Part shown: positions 22,082 to 30,123 of the stretch, piece by piece
How positions within the stretch are numbered: position 1 is the stretch's first letter
How the letters are laid out: each line of letters starts with the position of its first letter
Origin: Methylomonas rosea
Lineage (GTDB): Bacteria; Pseudomonadota; Gammaproteobacteria; Methylococcales; Methylomonadaceae
NCBI RefSeq assembly: GCF_024505055.1
Contig: NZ_JANIBL010000006.1
Location: forward strand, 1 to 64,000
Reading direction: 5' to 3'
DNA: 64,000 nucleotides
Notes under the pieces: model-generated
Databases searched by the model: none
Seen by the model: only the letters and a program-made list of their open reading frames with translations
What the model was told of the DNA's origin: nothing
Made by a program: the position numbers and the translations under genes

Positions 22082-22363
22082 ATGTTCAAAGACAACTCTA
22101 TCGGTGCGCCGAAAAGCCGTGATGTGGCGCAAATTCATGCCGCGACCTGTGTATTAATGACCCAATTCATCAGCGGCCATCACAACCCGAAGCTTGCACA
22201 TCTGATCGTGCAGCAACTGGGCCGCCTGCTAAGCCACCCGGAACTGGCACATAGCGCCTCCAGCCGCGATATGTACTTGCAACTGTTGGAGCACTGGCAA
22301 ACAGTCACCAGCCTACTCGTGGAACGAAAAGCTGCTCGCCAGCAGCCGGTAGCAGCGCATTGA
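22082..22363 (+). CDS. Small protein of unknown function, first gene of heme locus
   Basis: 93 aa from the ATG at 22082 (GAGG seven bases upstream). Predicted mostly helical, soluble, with several His (QIHAATC, SGHHNPKLAHLIVQQLG, LAHSASS, EHWQTV) and one Cys. The His content and position right behind the Fur box suggest a role in iron or heme handling, but this is inference; I do not recognise the family. hemP follows after 37 nt. Confidence 0.6.
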   Translation: MFKDNSIGAPKSRDVAQIHAATCVLMTQFISGHHNPKLAHLIVQQLGRLLSHPELAHSASSRDMYLQLLEHWQTVTSLLVERKAARQQPVAAH

Positions 22364-22400
22364 GCGGGTTTAGCATTTATTCGTCAACATTTTTAGTCTT

Positions 22401-22592
22401 ATGAAAAATCCGTCTAACCCAGTGCGACTTGGCCCGTTAACCGCCGAGACGTCGCCGGATATACCGCAAGGCAGGCAACGGGTGAATAGCCGCTTATTGT
22501 TCGGCACGCAAAACGAAATAGTGATCGAACATCAAGGCGACGAATATCGCTTACGCATTACCAGTAACGGCAAATTAATTTTGACCAAATAA
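22401..22592 (+). CDS. hemP: Hemin uptake protein HemP
   Basis: 63 aa. The C-terminal part is the HemP signature: NSRLLFGTQNEIVIEHQG then YRLRITSNGKLILTK. HemP is a small protein found at heme-uptake loci; in Burkholderia and relatives it acts as an activator of heme receptor genes. Its place between the Fur box and tonB-exbBD fits. No clear ribosome site precedes the ATG; the start is chosen from typical length. Confidence 0.88.
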   Translation: MKNPSNPVRLGPLTAETSPDIPQGRQRVNSRLLFGTQNEIVIEHQGDEYRLRITSNGKLILTK

Positions 22593-22613
22593 ACAGCTAG
22601 ACCCGACAACACC

Positions 22614-22641
22614 AGCCAGCCAACCTCACGGTAGCCAGCCA
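22614..22641 (+). repeat. C-rich leader motif, copy D (weak), before tonB
   Basis: Reads AGCCAGCCAACC, then TCAC, then GGTAGCCAGCCA. It resembles the three stronger copies at 24839, 25222 and 46869, and its end is 33 nt before the tonB ATG, the same distance as in two of them. Confidence 0.4.
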
Positions 22642-22674
22642 ATCGTTTTCAGAAAAGTTAATCGAGAGGCCAGT

Positions 22675-23460
22675 ATGTTACCGACCGCCAGTTTCCGCCA
22701 GCTTGCTTGCCTGGCCCCCATGCGCCTCGTAGCCAGCGAAGGGCCTTATAAATCGATATCCACGATACAAAAAGCCGAATATAACGAACGCGGCCTGGGA
22801 TTTCTCATCGCGCTTGGTCTGCATTTAGCCTGGTTCGGCCTGATGCCAAACAGCGAAATGCAAGAGCCTGTCACCCCTCCGCAGCCGATCATGGTGGAAT
22901 GGATAGGCGATGCGCAAACTCAGCAAGCACCCGCCAAACCACCGGTGCAGCAGCCCCAGCAGCCGGTTGAAAAAGCCGTCAGCAAACCGAAAACGCCACC
23001 CAAACCGGTTAAAAAACCGAACCTTTTGTCGACCGCCGGCAGTGCACCAACGGCAATTGCAGCGCCCGAACCCACGCCGGAACCGCCTCACGCCGAACCC
23101 ACTCCAGCCGCACCTACTTCCGCACCGGCCCCAGCTCCCAGTTCAGCCAGCACCAGCGAGGCCTCAGCGGCACCGATGACCTTGCCTAATCTGAACGCCG
23201 ATTATTTGAACAACCCGGCGCCAGCCTACCCTAGCGCATCACGGCAACTCGGCGAGCAAGGCAAAGTATTGCTGCGGGTGCTGGTCAATGCCGACGGCGG
23301 CGTTGAACAAGTCACACTCCGACGATCCAGCGGCTACGACCGCCTGGATCAAGCCGCCCAGGAAACCGTTCAAAAATGGCGTTTCGTCCCCGCTCGCCGC
23401 GGCGAACAGGTGGTTTCCGCCTGGGTCGTGGTCCCCGTTTCATTCTCTCTCGAAGGATAA
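22675..23460 (+). CDS. tonB: TonB family energy transducer
   Basis: 261 aa. A membrane anchor at about residues 41-58 (GFLIALGLHLAWFGLMP), a long Pro/Ala/Lys-rich spacer across the periplasm (about 65-165) and a C-terminal TonB domain with YPSASRQLGEQGKVLLRV and the SSGYDRLDQAAQETVQKWRF segment. The N-terminal part before the anchor is unusually long (about 40 residues). It passes proton-motive energy from ExbB/ExbD to outer-membrane receptors. GAGAGG precedes the ATG. exbB follows after 3 nt. Confidence 0.92.
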   Translation: MLPTASFRQLACLAPMRLVASEGPYKSISTIQKAEYNERGLGFLIALGLHLAWFGLMPNSEMQEPVTPPQPIMVEWIGDAQTQQAPAKPPVQQPQQPVEKAVSKPKTPPKPVKKPNLLSTAGSAPTAIAAPEPTPEPPHAEPTPAAPTSAPAPAPSSASTSEASAAPMTLPNLNADYLNNPAPAYPSASRQLGEQGKVLLRVLVNADGGVEQVTLRRSSGYDRLDQAAQETVQKWRFVPARRGEQVVSAWVVVPVSFSLEG

Positions 23461-23463
23461 ATC

Positions 23464-24225
23464 ATGGCACTCAATCAAAATCTCGACCATTTCCTGGCGC
23501 AAACCGACAGTGTCGGCGCCTTTTTGTTTAGCTTGCTGCTGATCATGTCGGTCGCCAGCTGGTATTTCATCGTCGTCAAGGCTTGGCACGCCATCCAGGT
23601 CCGCCGCCGCGCCGAATTGTTTTTACAGAAATTCTGGGCTAGCGACACGCTAGCCGATGTCGCCGGCCACTTATCCGTCGGCGCCCAGGCAGACCCGTTT
23701 TCGAACCTGACCCGCCACGCACTGGCCGCCTCTCAGCATCACGCCCGCCATGGTAGTCACGGCTTACAACAGGCAGGTTCGACCGCCGAATTCCTGACCC
23801 GCTCGATGCGCCGGGTTATCGACGAGGAAACCGCGCAACTGGAATGGGGTTTGACCGCACTGGCCTCCATCGCCAGCACCGCGCCCTTCATCGGCTTGTT
23901 CGGCACGGTCTGGGGGGTTTACCACGCTCTGGTCAACATCGGCCAAGGCGGGTTGGGCGGTTTGGACCAAATCGCCGGTCCGGTGGGCGAAGCGCTGATC
24001 ATGACCGGTTTGGGCTTAGCAGTCGCGATTCCGGCGGTACTGGCTTATAACGATTGCGTGCGCAGCAACCGCTTATTATTAGCCCGCTTGGACGGCTTCG
24101 CCCACGATCTATTCGCCTTTCTGACCACCGGCGCCACTATCGCCAGCGATCCGTCCGCCGTGCCGCAAACCAAGTCGGCCGCCTTTGCCGGCGCCGAATT
24201 GGCTTTCGCAACAGGAGAACATTAA
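23464..24225 (+). CDS. exbB: ExbB/TolQ family proton-channel protein
   Basis: 253 aa, three membrane segments: about residues 17-37 (LFSLLLIMSVASWYFIVV), then two in the conserved MotA/TolQ/ExbB block (LTALASIASTAPFIGLFGTVWGVYHAL and GEALIMTGLGLAVAIPAVLAYN). It forms the pentameric channel that, with ExbD, energises TonB. It overlaps exbD by one base (TAATG). Confidence 0.94.
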   Translation: MALNQNLDHFLAQTDSVGAFLFSLLLIMSVASWYFIVVKAWHAIQVRRRAELFLQKFWASDTLADVAGHLSVGAQADPFSNLTRHALAASQHHARHGSHGLQQAGSTAEFLTRSMRRVIDEETAQLEWGLTALASIASTAPFIGLFGTVWGVYHALVNIGQGGLGGLDQIAGPVGEALIMTGLGLAVAIPAVLAYNDCVRSNRLLLARLDGFAHDLFAFLTTGATIASDPSAVPQTKSAAFAGAELAFATGEH

Positions 24226-24647
24226 TGGCATTCGGCGGCTTCGATCAAAACAAGGGCGGCGGCCATACCGTCGCCGAAATCAACATGATCCCGTTAATCG
24301 ACGTGATGTTGGTGCTGCTGGTGATTTTCATGATCACCGCGCCGCTGATGACCCATGCGGTGAAAATCGATCTACCCAAAGCCAGCAGCGTACCGCAACA
24401 ACCCAGCGACGATCCGATTGCGTTATCTGTGGACGGCGAAGGCCAATTATTCTGGAATCAGGAAGCAATCGACCGCCAGGCCTTAAATCAACGTTTGGCG
24501 GAAATTGCAAAATCGCCGCAACAACCGGAACTGCATATCCGCGCCGATCAAAACGTACCGTACCACTTCGTCGCCGAAACGCTGGCAGATGCGGCCAAAG
24601 CCGGGGTCAGTAAAATCGGTTTCGTTTCCGAGCCGGACAAAAAGTAA
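24225..24647 (+). CDS. exbD: ExbD/TolR family protein
   Basis: 140 aa from the ATG at 24225, which has AGGAG upstream and overlaps the exbB stop. The frame is open further upstream but those codons lie within exbB. One membrane segment (PLIDVMLVLLVIFMITAPLM) includes the proton-carrying Asp of the family motif IPLIDVMLVLL, followed by a periplasmic domain ending FVSEPDKK. Completes the TonB-ExbB-ExbD complex of the inner membrane. Confidence 0.95.
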   Translation: MAFGGFDQNKGGGHTVAEINMIPLIDVMLVLLVIFMITAPLMTHAVKIDLPKASSVPQQPSDDPIALSVDGEGQLFWNQEAIDRQALNQRLAEIAKSPQQPELHIRADQNVPYHFVAETLADAAKAGVSKIGFVSEPDKK

Positions 24648-24658
24648 TACCAACAAAC

Positions 24659-24686
24659 CTTGGCCTTCTCGATAACGAAGGCCAAG
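24659..24686. repeat. Hairpin after exbD
   Basis: Perfect 10-bp stem CTTGGCCTTC / GAAGGCCAAG with an 8-base loop, 12 nt after the exbD stop. No T run follows on the plus strand, so it may slow or protect rather than fully end transcription. Confidence 0.6.
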
Positions 24687-24693
24687 CAAAAAA

Positions 24694-24794
24694 TCGACCG
24701 GTTTCGGGATATCTGCCGTAGGCAAGGCACGGACGCGACCTTGTAATGGCGAACAAAGCAGGACGCCTACAGCAGATATCCCGAAACCGACCGA
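24694..24794. repeat. Long palindromic element
   Basis: Arms 24694-24723 and 24765-24794, 30 bases each, pair with only two or three mismatches; the shared core is GGTTTCGGGATATCTGC. The 41-base loop is G/C-rich. It has the look of a MITE-like or REP-like palindrome, or of a strong RNA hairpin after exbD. No second copy was seen in this window and no target-site duplication is obvious. Confidence 0.6.
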
Positions 24795-24838
24795 AGATGC
24801 ACCGACAAATCGTCGCCTCATCTTACTAAACACAATCC

Positions 24839-24868
24839 AGCCACCCAGCCCTTCCCGCCAGGTAGCCA
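24839..24868 (+). repeat. C-rich leader motif, copy A
   Basis: AGCCACCCAGCC followed by CTTCCCGCCAGGTAGCCA. It ends 39 nt before the ATG of the receptor remnant at 24908. Shared with copies at 25222 and 46869. Confidence 0.65.
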
Positions 24869-24907
24869 TGCCCTTATTGAGGCATTGCCAAGCAACCGGG
24901 GAAAACC

Positions 24908-25151
24908 ATGCTTTATACACAACGCACCACGGGCCGACAAACCATCACCGGTAACTGGCCCTTGCTAGCCCAAACGCCGCAGGCAACCGCGCTGAACGGC
25001 GCGGCGCTGGCCACCGAAAAGGATGCCGACAAGGATAAGTCGACAGACAAGGAAGTCACCCTACCCAAGGTCGAACAAACAGTCAGACACCGGCTATGTA
25101 GCCGGCAAATCCAACGCTTCCAGTTACGGGATTAAAGCGATGAAACGCTAA
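24908..25151 (+). pseudogene. Remnant of a TonB-dependent receptor N-terminus
   Basis: The frame from the ATG at 24908 reads MLYTQRTTGR and on to KEVTLPKVE, then loses sense; shifting the frame near 25090 gives SDTGYVAGKSNASSYGIK, the typical start of a siderophore receptor after its TonB box, and then a TAA at 25149-25151. The plug and barrel are absent. So this is a frameshifted and truncated receptor gene, still preceded by the leader motif that goes with intact receptor genes here. It marks a lost receptor between exbD and the heme receptor. Confidence 0.65.
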
Positions 25152-25221
25152 ATAGAGTAAATACGCGCCAAGCTCTTAGACACAACATCTTGCATCTAAG
25201 AGCCCCGAAAACCGTAATAAC

Positions 25222-25252
25222 AGCCACCTAGCCGTTCCGCGCCAGGCAGCCA
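25222..25252 (+). repeat. C-rich leader motif, copy B
   Basis: AGCCACCTAGCC, GTTCCGC, GCCAGGCAGCCA. Ends 33 nt before the ATG of the heme receptor at 25286. See copies A, C and D. Confidence 0.65.
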
Positions 25253-25285
25253 GCATTTGAGACTGCACTGATTGTTGAAACAGCC

Positions 25286-27787
25286 ATGCCTTTATTGTTA
25301 AACACACGGCTTTTGCCGGTTATGCTCCACACAAACTTCGAGCCATGCACGCTGACGCGACAGGCCTGTCGCCCGTCTATTTGCACCGGGTCGAATGCCC
25401 GCCGCTGCTGCCTGCGCTGCGGTTTAGTAATGTACGCCCTGGCGCTAATGCTAAGTCCGATGAGCGCCAGCGCTGCCGAGAATGCAACACTTGCGAATAG
25501 CGAGGAAAACCAAGAAGCGGAATTAGCACCCGTAACGGTAAAAGCAAAAGTAGAAAAGCCGGCGGCTAAGCTCGCTCCCGGTACCGAATCGACCATAGAC
25601 GCCGCGACCATGGAACAGCGCATGGTGCGCAACATCAAGGATCTGATTCGTTACGAACCCGGCGTCAATGTCGGCAACGACCCGCAGCGCTTCGGGGCCA
25701 GCGGCTTTACCATTCGCGGACTGGGCGGCAACCGGGTGTTGATGCAGATCGACGGCGTGCGCCTGCCGGAAGCGTTCCGCATCGGCTCGTTCGCCAGCGC
25801 CAACCGCAACGCGGTGGACATGGATGCCTTAAAAGCGGTGGAAATCGTCCGCGGTTCCGGCTCGGCCTATTACGGCGGCGACGCCATGGGCGGCACCGTC
25901 AACTTCGTTACCAAAGACCCGCGCGATTATTTGAACGTATTCGGCAAGGATTATTACACCGGCTTGAAGCTGAATTACAACACCGCCGACAACGGCTTCG
26001 TGCAAACCGCCACCGTGGCTGGCGCGCTGGGCGGCTGGGAAAGCATGGCCTTATTCACTCACAACCAAAGCAACGAAACCGACAATAAAGGCACGGCGGA
26101 TTTCGCCGACGGCCGCCGCACCACGCCCAGTCCGCAGGAAAACGGCAGTTACAACCTACTGGCCAAATTGCTCTACCGTTTTAACGACGATAACGTGTTG
26201 CGCCTAACCGGCGAATGGCTGCACCGCCAATCCGACGTGGACGCCTTGTATATGCGCGGTGCCGACATCAGCCTGCGCAATGTCAACAGCATGCTCACCA
26301 CCGATACCCAATCGCGCTGGCGGCTGACGCTGGATCACACCCTGAAACATCTGGAAACCCCGCTGTTCAACGATGTGCTGTGGAAGTTTTACACGCAAAA
26401 ATCCGCTACCGGACAAATTACCCTCCAAGATCGCACCGCCAACGTGGACGGCAACACGCTGACCGAGCGAATTTTCGATTTTGCCAACGACGACTTCGGC
26501 GGCGAATTAAAACTGGGTAAAACCTTCAATCTCGCTGACAGCCTGCATACCCTGCAATACGGTGGCCAAATCAGTAAAAACAACGTAGCGCAACAACGCG
26601 ACGGCAGCTTTACCTGCGTCAGCGGTTCGGTCAATCCCCGCACCGGACGCCCCAATAACATTTGTCCCAAAGGCCGGATCAGCAAGTCCGTAACGCCGGA
26701 CGAATTTCCGGTCCGGGATTTTCCGTTATCCACCATTACCAAGGCCGGCGCTTACCTTGAGGACAATATCGATTTGTTCGACAAACGCATAGAGCTGATC
26801 CCCGGCGGTCGCTGGGAATATTTTCGCTTATTGCCTACACCCGACTATCTGTTCGACAAGGCGTCCGCAGCAGCTGTCGCGGAAGGTGCCGACCCGATAG
26901 TGCCCGGCATTATCGATGCCAACGCCTTTTTACCCAAATTCGGCGCCTTGCTGCATCTGAACCGGAACTTCACCGTGCACGGCCAGTATGCGCATGGGTT
27001 TCGCGGCCCCAACTTTAGCGAAAGCAATCTCGGTTTTACCAATATAACCGGCGGTTACACCAATCTACCCAATTACAACATTCAGCCGGAGACCAGCGTC
27101 GGCGCCGAAGTCGGGCTGCGCGGCCAGGGCGCGGCTGGGACTTTCGACATCAGCCTGTTCCGTAACGATTACGACAACTTCATCTACAACGCGGTGATTT
27201 GTAACCCGGCCACGGCGTCTTGTCCGCCGTTGGGCTTTACTACTTACCAGAACATCAATAGCGCGGACCCGATTCGGATTCAGGGAATCGAAATCAAAAG
27301 CCGGTTTTATCTGGACTGGCTAAATCCTTATTTACAGGGCGCCAGCCTGCTGTTCAGCGGTGCCTTTACTGAAGGCATGAATCTAAAGACCCAACGCAGC
27401 GACGACGACGCCCTCAGACAGATCAGCCCCATGAAAGCCGTCATCGGCCTGCGCTACGACCAAGCCGGCGGCGACTGGGGCACGGAATTGAACCTGACCC
27501 TGGTCGCCGCCAAACAAGCCAACACCGCACCGGTGGACGCCCAGTTTCTGCCCAGCGGTTACGGCGTGGTGGACTTCAACGCCTACTACAACCCCAGCAA
27601 GCGCATCGGCTTCAACTTCGGGGTGTTCAACCTGTTCGACAAGAAATATATCGACTGGGAAGACATCAATACCCGCGCCGGCGATCCGCATACCACGCTG
27701 GGCAACTTCGCCGGCGCAGAGCACTGGGCCGACCGCTACTCGCGACCGGGCCGTAATCTCGGCGTCACGGTAAAGCTGGCTTTTTGA
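25286..27787 (+). CDS. TonB-dependent heme/hemoglobin-type receptor
   Basis: 833 aa. A long basic leader then a hydrophobic segment ending SPMSASA near residue 60 suggests a late signal peptide; a start at 25322 or at the Met at residue 49 is also possible, though the leader-motif spacing favours 25286. The TonB box is ELAPVTVKA; the plug reads IKDLIRYEPGVNV ... GFTIRGLGGNRVLMQIDGVRLPE, typical of the hemoglobin/transferrin/lactoferrin family. HGFRGPNFSESNLGF resembles the FRAP region of heme receptors, and the barrel ends in VTVKLAF with terminal Phe. It is placed in a heme locus with hemP, hmuS and hmuTUV, so heme is the likely ligand. Confidence 0.88.
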   Translation: MPLLLNTRLLPVMLHTNFEPCTLTRQACRPSICTGSNARRCCLRCGLVMYALALMLSPMSASAAENATLANSEENQEAELAPVTVKAKVEKPAAKLAPGTESTIDAATMEQRMVRNIKDLIRYEPGVNVGNDPQRFGASGFTIRGLGGNRVLMQIDGVRLPEAFRIGSFASANRNAVDMDALKAVEIVRGSGSAYYGGDAMGGTVNFVTKDPRDYLNVFGKDYYTGLKLNYNTADNGFVQTATVAGALGGWESMALFTHNQSNETDNKGTADFADGRRTTPSPQENGSYNLLAKLLYRFNDDNVLRLTGEWLHRQSDVDALYMRGADISLRNVNSMLTTDTQSRWRLTLDHTLKHLETPLFNDVLWKFYTQKSATGQITLQDRTANVDGNTLTERIFDFANDDFGGELKLGKTFNLADSLHTLQYGGQISKNNVAQQRDGSFTCVSGSVNPRTGRPNNICPKGRISKSVTPDEFPVRDFPLSTITKAGAYLEDNIDLFDKRIELIPGGRWEYFRLLPTPDYLFDKASAAAVAEGADPIVPGIIDANAFLPKFGALLHLNRNFTVHGQYAHGFRGPNFSESNLGFTNITGGYTNLPNYNIQPETSVGAEVGLRGQGAAGTFDISLFRNDYDNFIYNAVICNPATASCPPLGFTTYQNINSADPIRIQGIEIKSRFYLDWLNPYLQGASLLFSGAFTEGMNLKTQRSDDDALRQISPMKAVIGLRYDQAGGDWGTELNLTLVAAKQANTAPVDAQFLPSGYGVVDFNAYYNPSKRIGFNFGVFNLFDKKYIDWEDINTRAGDPHTTLGNFAGAEHWADRYSRPGRNLGVTVKLAF

Positions 27788-27801
27788 TGGAGAAAAATCT
27801 T

Positions 27802-28047
27802 ATGACCAAGGGATACAGGGCCAAGAAAGAGGCCCAAAAGAAATTGGAAACGCTGTTCGAAGAATTACTGGAGCACGACGGTTATGGGGATTTGCGGGTG
27901 GAAATGCGGCTATTAAAACGCGGGCAAAAGGAAGTGATCATTTATTGCGGCAAACAGTACCGCTATGTCCTGGACTATCAGTTGCAAGGCGTACCAACCG
28001 GGAGCCCCAATGTCAGCCTACCGCTCGAATACCGAGAGCAATACTGA
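27802..28047 (+). CDS. Small basic protein of unknown function in heme locus
   Basis: 81 aa from the ATG at 27802 (GGAG nine bases upstream); earlier TTG/ATG codons overlap the receptor stop. Helical basic N-terminus (KGYRAKKEAQKKLETLFEELLEHDGYG) then a short alpha/beta part with one Cys (VIIYCGKQYRYVLDYQL). Probably cytoplasmic. Fourteen nt after the receptor, so cotranscribed. I do not recognise the family. Confidence 0.6.
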   Translation: MTKGYRAKKEAQKKLETLFEELLEHDGYGDLRVEMRLLKRGQKEVIIYCGKQYRYVLDYQLQGVPTGSPNVSLPLEYREQY

Positions 28048-28192
28048 GTTTTAAAGTTCCGCCACCGCGCAGCAATCAGTTAGCGCGGATAGCCGGCTTG
28101 GGGCCGAAACGGCGGAAGGTATTTTTGACAAAAGCAACGGATCGTTTTCGCGGCGAAGAGAGACGTCAATTTATTCACATAGGAAACAAACC

Positions 28193-28924
28193 ATGAAAAC
28201 TGCACAAAAACTAACTTTGATCGCCGGCCTGTTGGCCGTTTCCGGCAGCGCTTCGGCTGACTTGACCAATGGCCCCGATCCGTATGCCGCCGGCTACGGC
28301 TTCGACACTCCAAGCGAAGCAGCCTGGGGTAACTGGAATCGCGGCGATGCCGGCACACTGTATACGGAATGGGACAGCTTCGTCGACAGTTCGTATCCGG
28401 GCACCCGCACCGCAGCGCCGGATGTGGGCAGCGCCGGTACCGCCGACGCCAATATCGGCTGGAATGCAGGTACATTCGCGGCCGGATCAGGCAATCTTTA
28501 CAGCTTCAGCGTTACCGAGAATTTCACGACTTCGCTGAGCGGCTCTACCAACAACGAGCCCTTAAGAGCGGCCTTGCAATTCGAAACCTGGGGCGTGCAG
28601 ATGGACTACAACAGCTTGCTACTGAATGGCGTAGCGCCGACCTTCGCGACGCAAACTTTCTACGATGACGACTACGAAAGTTCGTTCGGCCCCGTCGAAC
28701 TGGTGCAATACCTGGCGTATTGGGATCTGTCCGGACCGGCAAGCAATTATCTGTTCTCGTTCAACAGCGCCGAACACAGCTTGAGTTTGGGCCAAGTGAC
28801 TATCGACATAGGACCTAGCACCGATCCCGTAACCAGTGTCCCGCTGCCCGCGGCAGTTTGGATGTTCGGCGCCGGCTTCATGGGATTGCTGGGTTTAAAT
28901 CGTAAAAAAGGCCTGGCGGCGTAA
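28193..28924 (+). CDS. VPLPA-CTERM sorting-domain secreted protein
   Basis: 243 aa. Signal peptide (about 1-22, ending GSASA), an acidic, aromatic and Ser/Gly-rich body of about 185 residues rich in beta strands, and a C-terminal VPLPAAVWMFGAGFMGLLGL followed by NRKK: the VPLPA form of the PEP-CTERM signal, which is recognised by exosortase/archaeosortase-like transpeptidases for surface display. No Cys in the mature part. It sits inside the heme-uptake locus between the receptor and hmuS, so a surface heme- or hemoprotein-binding role is possible but unproved. Confidence 0.85.
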   Translation: MKTAQKLTLIAGLLAVSGSASADLTNGPDPYAAGYGFDTPSEAAWGNWNRGDAGTLYTEWDSFVDSSYPGTRTAAPDVGSAGTADANIGWNAGTFAAGSGNLYSFSVTENFTTSLSGSTNNEPLRAALQFETWGVQMDYNSLLLNGVAPTFATQTFYDDDYESSFGPVELVQYLAYWDLSGPASNYLFSFNSAEHSLSLGQVTIDIGPSTDPVTSVPLPAAVWMFGAGFMGLLGLNRKKGLAA

Positions 28925-28940
28925 ACGTCGTCCCGTAACC

Positions 28941-28976
28941 GCTTTGTATCCAGGCCATGCGGCCCGGATGCAAAGC
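28941..28976 (+). terminator. Hairpin after the VPLPA-CTERM gene
   Basis: 16-base arms (28941-28956, 28961-28976) with loop ATGC; one G-U pair and one mismatch. No T run follows, so termination may be partial and let hmuS be read. Confidence 0.5.
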
Positions 28977-29035
28977 CCCTTACCGTGCGATGCCCTGGAC
29001 ACATACAGCGTATTCGCTTAACGGAGCTCAGCGTA

Positions 29036-30049
29036 ATGGCAAAATCCATGACTAAACATCCCGAATTCATCGCGGACACTTTGAAACAAGCTTGGCAAGA
29101 TCTGCGCGCCGATCACCCGCATATGCGGATTCGCGACGCCGCGGCGACATTAGGCGTCAGCGAAGCCGAACTATTGGCAACCGACTGCGGCAACCGGGTC
29201 ACCCGCTTGCGGGAACACTGGCCCGCACTGCTGGGCGCGGTCGGTACGCTGGGTCCGGTCATGGCCTTGACGCGCAACGCTTTCGCGGTACACGAAAAAA
29301 CCGGGCTCTACGAGGATATATGCCCCTGCGGCGACATGGTCCTGATCTCCGGACACCATATCGAGCTGTGTCTATCGACCGGCATTTGGCATTCGGGTTT
29401 CGCCGTGCTGGAAGAAACGCATCACGGCACGCGCCACAGTTTGCAATTTTTCGACACGAGCGGCGATGCCGTACACAAGATTTATCTCACCGAGCATTCC
29501 GATGCCGGCCTTTACCGGCGCTTGATCGACATCTTTCGTGCCGACGATCAGTTGCAACATCTGGAACTACCTACCGACGGCACCATGTCGGCGCTTGACG
29601 CCCTCGCCCAAGCCAAGGATTTGCCGGAACACTGGCGGCGCTTGCTGCTAGCCGAGACTACAGAGGCTGAAATCGCAGACCGGATCACCGCGCCGGCGCT
29701 ACGCGAGTTCATGCGGCAACTAGCGGAACTGCTGTTGCCGATACAAGTGCTGGTCTGCAATCACGGCGCCATGCAACTGCACGACGGCCCGATTCAAAAC
29801 CTGAAAATTACCGGACCCTGGTTCAACATCCTGGATCGGGGTTTCAATCTGCACCTCAACGAAATGGCCGTGGCCGGCGCGGACATCGTCCAACTCACTG
29901 GCGGGCAGCGGGCTTTGACCGGTCTGCTGGTTCGCGACCAAAACCAACAAAGCATCATGTCCATCTTCGGCGGTTACGACGAAACCAACGGCGAAAACGT
30001 GTTGTGGCGCGACTTGCTTAAAGCCTTGCCGGTTATCGGGCCTGGGTAG
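29036..30049 (+). CDS. hmuS: Hemin-degrading/heme-chaperone factor HmuS (ChuS/HemS family)
   Basis: 337 aa from the ATG at 29036 (GGAG ten bases upstream). Two-repeat structure of the ChuS/HemS family: first half has IRDAAATLGVSEAELLAT, TGLYEDI and HIELCLSTGIWHSGF, second half repeats the pattern with VLVCNHGAMQLHDGPIQNLKITGPWFNILDRGFNLHL. The protein binds heme in the cytoplasm and in several bacteria degrades it. It is followed by a hutZ-like gene, a common pair. The stop codon lies inside the long hairpin at 30038-30081. Confidence 0.92.
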   Translation: MAKSMTKHPEFIADTLKQAWQDLRADHPHMRIRDAAATLGVSEAELLATDCGNRVTRLREHWPALLGAVGTLGPVMALTRNAFAVHEKTGLYEDICPCGDMVLISGHHIELCLSTGIWHSGFAVLEETHHGTRHSLQFFDTSGDAVHKIYLTEHSDAGLYRRLIDIFRADDQLQHLELPTDGTMSALDALAQAKDLPEHWRRLLLAETTEAEIADRITAPALREFMRQLAELLLPIQVLVCNHGAMQLHDGPIQNLKITGPWFNILDRGFNLHLNEMAVAGADIVQLTGGQRALTGLLVRDQNQQSIMSIFGGYDETNGENVLWRDLLKALPVIGPG

Positions 30050-30081
30050 AGACGCAAAGTTTTGCCTCTCTACCCAGGCCC
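30038..30081 (+). repeat. Long perfect hairpin overlapping the hmuS stop
   Basis: Perfect 15-bp arms GGGCCTGGGTAGAGA (30038-30052) and its complement (30067-30081); the inner 14 bases pair further as GCAAA/TTTGC. The hmuS TAG is inside the left arm. No T run follows. It may block 3' decay or reduce expression of the downstream gene. Confidence 0.75.
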
Positions 30082-30123
30082 ATAGTCAATGCATTTATTT
30101 ATTCCCCAAACCAGGACACCAGC

